The notes below the pieces were generated by a model. That model saw nothing but the letters and a program-made list of their open reading frames with translations, ran no database searches and had not been told where the DNA came from. Positions 12,610-16,057 of a stretch of DNA of 16,057 nucleotides are shown piece by piece; position 1 is the stretch's first letter; each line of letters opens with the position of its first letter. A program made the translations under genes and the position numbers. Origin of the DNA: Patescibacteria group bacterium (GTDB taxonomy: Bacteria; Patescibacteriota; Minisyncoccia; Minisyncoccales; PEYH01); contig JAHIEL010000031.1 in assembly GCA_018901715.1 (NCBI GenBank), positions 1 to 16,057 of the forward strand, in the 5' to 3' direction.

Positions 12610-15144
12610 TTAAAGTTTTTTAACTTTGAATTGTTGCGGTGTCAAAGTAATTGTATCGCCTTTCTTTATCTCATCCCTCAAAATCGCTTCCGCAATTGGA
12701 TTTTCTATTTTATCCTGGATAGTCCGCTTTAAATTTCTAGCGCCAAAAGTAATATCATAACCAAGCTCTACTATCCTTAATTTTAACTCATCTGTGATGA
12801 CAAAGTCAATATTTTTCTGCGCTAATCCCCTTTCAAGTTTTGAAAGCATTAAATGAGAAATGTCTAAAAGATTCTGCCTACTCAACGATTTAAATATAAC
12901 TACTGCGTCAAATCTATTGATAAACTCTGGGCGGAACAACCCTTTATCAAAGAAATAATCAAACATTTTTTGTTTGACTGCTTCAAGAGGCGACTCTTTT
13001 CCCAAATTTTCTAAAATAATTTTATAACCAGCATTAGATGTTGCAATCACAATAGTGTTTGAAAAATTTACTTTCCTGCCCAAACCATCTGTCATATAGC
13101 CCTCATCTAAAACCTGTAAAAAGAGATTCAGAATATTAGGATGTGCTTTTTCTATTTCATCAAGTAAAACTAAAGAAAACGGATTTTCCCTTACTTTTGT
13201 AGTTAAAAGCCCTTCATTGCCAGGAGAACCAACAAGCCGAGGTATATCTTCTTGAGATTGAAACTCTGACATATCTAAGCGAATCATTTTTTCCTCTGAA
13301 CCAAAATAAATTTCTGAAAGCGCTTTAGATGTCTCGGTCTTACCAACTCCAGTAGGACCTAAAAAGAGAAATCCACCGATTAGCCCCTTTCTATCCTGCA
13401 ATCGCGCCCTAGCTCTCCTAAGAGCAGTTGAAACCTCTCTCACTGCCTCTTCTTGATTAATAATTCTCTGATGAATCAACTCTTCTAACTGAAGCAACAT
13501 TTGTTTTTCTTTTTTCTCAACTCTTCCCACTGGCACTTCTGTTTTTTGAGTGATCACTTTATGAATATGCTCTGGCAAAAGCCATTTCTGTTGCATAGTG
13601 GAAAGATAGACCATTGATTCTTCTAAAACCTCTATTGCTTTTTTAGGAAATGGCTCATCAGCAATATATTTTCCTGACAAGTCAACTGCCTGCTCTAAAG
13701 CAGGATAACTAATAAATTTATTATGCTTTCTTTCAAGCCCAGGAACTCGCTTCTGCAAAAGCATCAATGTCTGGCTTGCTGTTGGCTCTACAATTTCTAC
13801 TTTAGAAAAAAGATTCAAAATTGAAGGATTTTGTTCAATCCTTTTATGCAACCCCTGATAACTGGTAGTAGCTATGACTGGAAATTGAGGCAAAGCAAGA
13901 TATTGAGCTATTAAACCAGTTATATCAATTGCTCCAGGCGAGGACTCTCTTAATACAAAATTATGAAACTCTTTGATTATCAGAATAACATTGCCAGCTT
14001 TTGCAACTTCTTTAAAAATTCGTTCTAAAGATTCTTCTACATCTTCAACTGTCTTTAATTGAGCGAGCATCTGTGGCAGATTAAGTTCTATAATTCTCTT
14101 ATAATTAATCTGCGGAGAACTTAGTCCCTGCGAACTTTTAATAGCTACTGCCATTATTATATTATCCAGCCCAACTCCGGGCTCACCTACTAAAAGCAGA
14201 TTATTAATATTCGGGCTTGATAAAACTCGCTCTGCCTGTTCAATTTCTTCTTTATAGCCAATTATTTCTTTTAAGCTTAACCCGGCAACAAGCTCGTGCC
14301 ATTCTTTAGAATATTTATCCAAAGCAATAGTATAGGTTGAAGCCCAGCTACTTCCCATACTCGCTTGTTTTGCCAAATTATCATATTCCCAAAATCGTTT
14401 TGCTTTAATCCTCTTTTCTTCAATTATTTCCCACCAAAGAATCATATTTTCCACATCGCTTGGTCGCAAGTCCGCATCTAATAAACAGCCAGCCATAACT
14501 GGCTCTTTTTTGATTAATGCTAAGAGCATATCCCCTATTTCAATCCTTTGATGCTTTTTTCGTTTAGCTATTTCTATTGAATCCAGAATTGCTTGTTCAA
14601 AACTTTCAGAATATATGCCTTGGCTTAAATTATCCTGAAAATGCTTTGGAGAAAAATACTCCTGCATCTGTTTCTTAATCTCATTAATATTCAAAAGCAA
14701 GCGGGATAAGATAAAACTTAAATCCGAATTCTCGGTTAATAAAAAATAAAGAAAAGGAGTTGGACTCAACGGGAAAATTCTCTTCTTTTTAACAAAGGCA
14801 ATGGTTTTGGCAAGCGCTTTAGCAGTTCTAAAGTCTAAAAATTCAGCTATATTAGAAAGCTCGTTTAATTCAGGAAGTTTAGGATTTTTAATCTTGCAAG
14901 CAAAAAATGCTTCAACTAAAAACATAAATCCTGCTAAAGCGATGAATATTAAGGCAAAGCCAAGAGAAATATTTTCTTTTATGGGAGTGGTTTCTATAAA
15001 ACTGTTTAAAGCAGAGATAATGCTGAAAAATAAAGCAAAAATAAAAAATAAAATCTTAAAAACTTTTATCAAAGCAAAAACAATGCTTTTCTGAAACCTC
15101 ACTGCTTTATAAATCGCTGTTTTTTGCAAATCAAAATTAAACAT
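12610..15144 (-). CDS. Membrane-anchored Clp-type AAA+ ATPase with degenerate first ATPase domain
   Basis: The protein has 844 aa. Two membrane helices lie at about residues 22-48 and 58-82, then a Clp-N-like helical region (about 95-235). First AAA+ domain (about 280-480): the Walker A position reads GEPGVGLD (320-327), with the essential Lys and Thr replaced, and the Walker B position reads VILIIKE (386-392), with Asp replaced. The normal RRF arginine-finger region reads NLF, so it is very probably catalytically dead. Second AAA+ domain (about 545-840) is intact: GPTGVGKT (596-603), LVLLDE (658-663), ATSN sensor 1 (701-704), NRF arginine finger (743-745) and GAR sensor 2 (801-803). Known: ClpA/B/C unfold proteins with two ATPase rings. 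Here one ring seems structural and the machine is tethered to the membrane. The ATG overlaps the upstream stop by 1 nt (TAATG). Confidence 0.88.
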   Translation of the reverse strand: MFNFDLQKTAIYKAVRFQKSIVFALIKVFKILFFIFALFFSIISALNSFIETTPIKENISLGFALIFIALAGFMFLVEAFFACKIKNPKLPELNELSNIAEFLDFRTAKALAKTIAFVKKKRIFPLSPTPFLYFLLTENSDLSFILSRLLLNINEIKKQMQEYFSPKHFQDNLSQGIYSESFEQAILDSIEIAKRKKHQRIEIGDMLLALIKKEPVMAGCLLDADLRPSDVENMILWWEIIEEKRIKAKRFWEYDNLAKQASMGSSWASTYTIALDKYSKEWHELVAGLSLKEIIGYKEEIEQAERVLSSPNINNLLLVGEPGVGLDNIIMAVAIKSSQGLSSPQINYKRIIELNLPQMLAQLKTVEDVEESLERIFKEVAKAGNVILIIKEFHNFVLRESSPGAIDITGLIAQYLALPQFPVIATTSYQGLHKRIEQNPSILNLFSKVEIVEPTASQTLMLLQKRVPGLERKHNKFISYPALEQAVDLSGKYIADEPFPKKAIEVLEESMVYLSTMQQKWLLPEHIHKVITQKTEVPVGRVEKKEKQMLLQLEELIHQRIINQEEAVREVSTALRRARARLQDRKGLIGGFLFLGPTGVGKTETSKALSEIYFGSEEKMIRLDMSEFQSQEDIPRLVGSPGNEGLLTTKVRENPFSLVLLDEIEKAHPNILNLFLQVLDEGYMTDGLGRKVNFSNTIVIATSNAGYKIILENLGKESPLEAVKQKMFDYFFDKGLFRPEFINRFDAVVIFKSLSRQNLLDISHLMLSKLERGLAQKNIDFVITDELKLRIVELGYDITFGARNLKRTIQDKIENPIAEAILRDEIKKGDTITLTPQQFKVKKL

Positions 15145-15527
15145 TAAAATAATAAGTTAATGCCGTAAATAATTGCTAAAACTAAAATAGCTGGTAGAAA
15201 CAACCAGCAAAAAAATATTAAAAAGCCAATAATAAATATAATGATTTCAATTACTAAACCAATGCAAATTAGAAACAATCTTAAACAAAGTCCAATAACC
15301 CTTGAAAAACCATTCGAGATAATAACTTCTGCATATCTTTTAAAGCTAAATCCCCTGCCATAAGACCAAGTAATTCCATGCCATGGAGAAAATAGAGTTT
15401 TAATAAGGGTTGGCAAGGAAAAGAAATGCAAAAAGAAACGAAGATAATTTTTCCACGCTTTGGCCAATTCTTTTGGCACATCTAAAAACTGCCAAACAAG
15501 ATATTGAATTAAAATGCTTTGAGACAT
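15144..15527 (-). CDS. Small membrane protein, operon partner of the Clp-type ATPase
   Basis: I do not recognise the family. The protein has 127 aa. The N-terminal half has short amphipathic and aromatic-rich segments (LVWQFLDVPKELAKAW, FSLPTLIKTLFSPWHGITW). A basic stretch GRGFSFKRYAEVI follows, then two membrane helices in the C-terminal half (about 75-99 and 102-124). Its stop overlaps the start of the Clp-type gene by one base, so the two are co-translated and probably act in one membrane complex; that is inference from coupling. The ATG at 15527 has no Shine-Dalgarno and lies 6 nt after a perfect TATAAT, so the operon mRNA probably starts at the ATG itself. Confidence 0.8.
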   Translation of the reverse strand: MSQSILIQYLVWQFLDVPKELAKAWKNYLRFFLHFFSLPTLIKTLFSPWHGITWSYGRGFSFKRYAEVIISNGFSRVIGLCLRLFLICIGLVIEIIIFIIGFLIFFCWLFLPAILVLAIIYGINLLF

Positions 15528-15533
15528 TAAAGT

Positions 15534-15539
15534 ATTATA
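15534..15539 (-). promoter_or_regulatory. -10 box of the membrane protein/Clp operon
   Basis: A perfect TATAAT on the minus strand, 6 nt before the ATG at 15527. No good -35 is seen 16-18 nt upstream (the region is T-rich). The predicted start coincides with the start codon, a leaderless arrangement. It may depend on an extended contact (GG before TATAAT). Confidence 0.45.
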
Positions 15540-15570
15540 CCAAATTAAAAAAATAAAGGGCTGTGGATTA

Positions 15571-15607
15571 AAAAGAACAGGGCAATAACATTTTTATCGC
15601 CCTGTTC
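15571..15607 (-). terminator. Terminator overlapping the end of the 110-aa gene
   Basis: Perfect 9-bp stem GAACAGGGC (15575-15583) with GCCCTGTTC (15599-15607). The stop codon of the 110-aa gene (15594-15596) lies in the loop, and the 5' arm of the RNA hairpin is coding. TTTT follows at 15571-15574 on the minus strand. Confidence 0.65.
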
Positions 15608-15926
15608 GCCTGCCAAAGATCTTCCCTCTGGAGCTAAAGTCCAAAAGCTTTCTGACACTTTCCTGCAGTTTCGCAGACGGAAAGCCAGTCATCTTCAGCT
15701 TGGCTTGCTTCTGAATCTTTTCAAGATCCTTTGCACTCATAACTCCTGAATCCAGAAGTTTTTGAAGCTGCGACTCCAAACTCTTCGCATACAGGCATAT
15801 ATTCATCTTATCGTATAGCTCCATAAGCTGATGCTCAACGCCTGCTGGCTCTAATTCCTGCTTTGGTGCCAGAGCAACATAGATGTCCCCGCTCCTACTG
15901 AACCCTATAACCTTTGTCTCAAGCAA
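15594..15926 (-). CDS. Small hypothetical protein, GC-richer gene with TTG start
   Basis: I do not recognise the family. A GTG at 15935 is in frame but lies inside the Shine-Dalgarno AGGAGGTGAT. The TTG at 15926 has AGGAGG exactly 8 nt ahead, so I take it as the start (110 aa, MLETKVIGFSRSGDIYVALAPK). Residues 2-20 look like a short beta hairpin. The rest is helical and charged (HQLMELYDKMNICLYAKSLESQLQKLL, SAKDLEKIQKQAKLK, SAKLQESVRKLLDF) with a basic tail GKIFGRRTGR, compatible with a small nucleic-acid- or protein-binding factor; this is inference. G+C content and codons differ from the AT-rich neighbours, as in 1146-1391 and 10057-10593. It has its own promoter and terminator. Confidence 0.7.
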   Translation of the reverse strand: MLETKVIGFSRSGDIYVALAPKQELEPAGVEHQLMELYDKMNICLYAKSLESQLQKLLDSGVMSAKDLEKIQKQAKLKMTGFPSAKLQESVRKLLDFSSRGKIFGRRTGR

Positions 15927-15952
15927 GCTAATCACCTCCTTGTGCTGATGTC

Positions 15953-15980
15953 ATATTAGCTTTTTTAACTTAAAATTCAA
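15953..15980 (-). promoter_or_regulatory. Candidate promoter of the 110-aa gene
   Basis: Minus strand TTGAAT (15975-15980), 16-nt spacer, TAATAT (15953-15958). The start near 15946 gives a leader of about 20 nt that carries the AGGAGGTGAT ribosome site. It diverges from the plus-strand promoter at 15989-16017. Confidence 0.45.
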
Positions 15981-15988
15981 TGCTTTAC

Positions 15989-16017
15989 TTGCAAAATTGG
16001 GAAATAGGTAATATAAT
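15989..16017 (+). promoter_or_regulatory. Plus-strand promoter for a gene beyond the window
   Basis: TTGCAA (15989-15994), spacer exactly 17 nt, TATAAT (16012-16017). A Shine-Dalgarno-like AAGGTGA occurs at 16045-16051, and no start codon follows before the end at 16057. This indicates a divergent plus-strand gene starting just outside, the only plus-strand expression signal in the window. Confidence 0.55.
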
Positions 16018-16057
16018 AATTTCGTTGAACACTTTAGATCGTAAAAGGTGAACAAGG

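Overview
The window looks like a chromosomal stretch from a reduced-genome, AT-rich bacterium of the Candidate Phyla Radiation (Patescibacteria), most likely a Parcubacteria-type lineage. This is an inference from several traits: very compact AT-rich genes, weak or absent Shine-Dalgarno sequences on most of them, a shortened mraZ-rsmH-ftsL-ftsI division cluster, a membrane-anchored Clp-type ATPase, a pilin-like C-terminal domain on a membrane lipoprotein-like protein, and a giant cysteine-rich surface protein. No rRNA or marker protein is present to fix the lineage. Every coding gene I can support lies on the minus strand; the only plus-strand signal is a promoter at the right edge.

Layout from left to right, all genes minus strand: rmuC (46-1062); a small GC-richer gene with its own promoter and hairpin (1146-1391); an open frame with no standard start codon (1572-1862); tRNA-Glu(CUC) (1936-2007); a block of strong hairpins; the division operon mraZ-rsmH-ftsL-like-ftsI (transcribed 5547 to 2188) behind a 200-nt structured leader and a promoter studded with GTGG boxes; a hicB-hicA toxin-antitoxin pair (6352-5860) sitting between two near-identical terminators; a 1177-aa Cys-rich surface protein (6439-9972); a second GC-richer gene for a secreted protein (10057-10593); a 519-aa membrane protein (10801-12360); a 216-bp element made of nested inverted repeats (12391-12606); a two-gene operon for a small membrane protein and a membrane-anchored Clp-type AAA+ protein with a dead first ATPase domain (15527-12610); a third GC-richer small gene (15594-15926); and a divergent promoter pair at the right edge.

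Functionally, the division cluster supplies septal peptidoglycan synthesis (FtsI, FtsL-like), ribosome maturation (RsmH) and its own regulator (MraZ). HicBA is a toxin-antitoxin module. The 1177-aa and 519-aa proteins are cell-surface components. The Clp-type protein with its small membrane partner looks like a membrane-tethered unfoldase system.

The most unusual points are: the degenerate, membrane-tethered Clp-type ATPase; the 216-bp nested palindromic element, whose terminal palindrome recurs 1.7 kb away and can carry a -35 box; the mraZ leader and operator array; and three small GC-richer genes that share strong extended Shine-Dalgarno sites and private terminators, unlike all their neighbours.
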